In this document: in pieces, positions 62,962 through 64,000 of the stretch | Position numbering within the stretch: the stretch's first letter is position 1 | Layout: every line of letters starts with the position of its first letter | Source of the DNA: Marasmius tenuissimus | Taxonomy: Eukaryota > Basidiomycota > Agaricomycetes > Agaricales > Marasmiaceae | NCBI GenBank assembly: GCA_029532415.1 | Contig: JAQOTA010000054.1 | Span: 1,922,001-1,986,000 of the forward strand | Direction: 5' to 3' | Length of the DNA stretch: 64,000 nt | Notes under the pieces: generated by a model | Databases searched by the model: none | What the model was told of the DNA's origin: nothing | What the model saw: only the letters and a program-made list of their open reading frames with translations | Made by a program: the position numbers and the translations under genes

Positions 62962-64000
62962 ATGCTTAGACTGGGAACCGCTTTGTCCCGACCTTCTGTG
63001 GTGAGTATTTTTTTCTTCTCTAACTCCGCCCCTCCCACGACTTACGTCTGATTTTCGCGTCAAAAGAATTATATCTCTTCAATACCTGCAGCCATGTCGA
63101 AATCACAAACTTCAGGGTTCAAATCATCTGCACCTTCACGTTCATCCGAGACTGCACCCCCAGGTTATTCCATAGACCCAAAGGCTGGTCCTATGCTCAG
63201 ATTCCAAGCGTCTTTGCCACGGTTACCTGTTCCTTCTCTCCCGGAAACGGCCAAGAAGTATCTAGACACAGTCAGACCCCATGTCACGGATGCAGAGTAC
63301 GCAAAAACGCAGAACGCTGTCGAAACTTTCGTCGCTTCACCTCAAGCTGCCGAGCTGCAGAAACGATTAGAGGCCCGAGCTTCAGACCCGAACGTGAAGA
63401 ATTGGCTGGCAGACTGGTGGAATGACCTCGCGTACATGGGGTATCGCGATCCTGTGGTCGTCTTCGTCAGTTACTTCTATGTCCATCTCGATGATAAGTC
63501 ACGAAGAGATCCAGCAAAACGCGCTGCTAGTCTCATAAAAGCCATGCTGCCGTTCAGGGACTTGACCGAAAGGTGCGTAACTCCGAAGTTTTCCAAGTTG
63601 TACCACACGAGAGATGTTAATTTAAACCGTTCTTGCAGTCAACAGCTCGAACCAGAAAAAGTCAGGGGCGCACCACTATGCATGGACTCCTACAAGTGGC
63701 TGTACGTGAGGATCTACCGACCGACTTCATTTCCGCCCACTAATTTCCTAATTTAGGTTCCACTCCTCTCGATACCCCACTAAACCGTCAGACACCGCGC
63801 GGAAATTTGAACCATCTACCCATAACCATGTCGTCTTCGTGCGCAAGAATAAATTCTATGCCGTTCCCTTGACCAAGGAATCAGGAAAGGAGCTGTCGGC
63901 TGCCGAACTCGAAGTGTGAGTTATTCACATGTATTACACGCTTACGTCCCCGCTCACTCCCTCCATCCAGACAAATCGAGCGAGTCATCCAGAAAGCAGG
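62962..64000 (+). CDS. CAT2: Carnitine O-acetyltransferase, N-terminal part, cut by window end
   Basis: The enzyme moves acetyl groups between CoA and carnitine so that acetyl units can pass between peroxisome and mitochondrion. Exon 1, from the ATG at 62962 to 63000, codes MLRLGTALSRPSV, a basic amphipathic leader. After a short intron, NYISSIPAAMSKSQ continues in frame. The family N-terminus follows: LRFQASLPRLPVPSLPETAKKY (positions about 63210-63270), NWLADWWNDLAYMGYRDPVV and VSYFYVHLDD. Further exons include KVRGAPLCMDSYKWL and NHVVFVRKNKFYAVPLTKES. The gene is open at 64000; the catalytic His region and the C-terminus are outside. A second ATG at 63094 would give a form lacking the leader. 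Confidence 0.93.
63094..63096 (+). other. Possible internal start codon for a leaderless carnitine acetyltransferase
   Basis: GCAGCCATGTCG lies in a good context just after the first intron. Starting here gives MSKSQTSGFKSS and skips the mitochondrial leader. In Saccharomyces, Cat2 reaches mitochondria or peroxisomes depending on which start is used. Confidence 0.45.

Overview
The window looks like nuclear DNA of a filamentous basidiomycete, most likely an Agaricomycete. Genes are dense and lie on both strands. Most are cut by many short GT-AG introns of roughly 45-110 bases. The proteins are typically fungal: Pkc1 with two HR1 repeats and a DYG kinase motif, a KRE6/SKN1 glucan-synthesis protein, the DASH subunit Dad1, a DUF2421/BRE4-type membrane protein and lineage-specific F-box proteins. 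I see no bacterial operon, viral gene, transposase, tRNA, rRNA or CRISPR array. Gene models were joined by hand from splice signals and reading-frame continuity, so outer limits are firmer than some internal junctions.

Layout, left to right. A GRASP Golgi protein (minus strand, cut by the left edge) and a secreted rhamnogalacturonan lyase (plus) diverge. The lyase meets a Prp24/SART3 splicing factor (minus) tail to tail. A large serine-rich protein of unknown role follows (9.1-13.2 kb), then an F-box protein, a short-chain dehydrogenase and a KRE6/SKN1-family glycosidase-like protein. On the minus strand come the cohesion helicase Chl1 and the splicing factor Cwf19. Dad1 diverges from Cwf19, and Pkc1 (minus) diverges from an uncharacterised acidic-tailed protein. 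An endosulfine/Igo1 protein closes this half.

From 36 to 47 kb lie two tandem adenylate-forming ligases whose C-termini end in SKL and AKL, followed by a PEX8-like gene ending in ARL. All three look peroxisomal. Next come a single-pass, serine-rich membrane protein, a 3.1 kb stretch without a supported gene, a BRE4-like transporter, a mitochondrial nucleotide/NAD-type carrier, an F-box-like protein, a fused PPPDE-thioredoxin-PUL protein, and the start of carnitine acetyltransferase (cut by the right edge).

Two themes link genes here. One is peroxisome and acyl-CoA handling: the two ligases, PEX8 and carnitine acetyltransferase. The other is cell-wall integrity: Pkc1, the KRE6-like protein and a sensor-like membrane protein. 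Chl1 and Dad1, both chromosome-segregation genes, have promoters packed with ACGCG motifs of the MBF/MCB type. I did not find a convincing wholly new system. The best leads are the peroxisomal ligase/PEX8 neighbourhood, the uncharacterised gene at 32.8-35.0 kb, the serine-rich protein with a possible EB1-binding motif, and the Pkc1 start codon that appears to stand alone as a 3-base exon.
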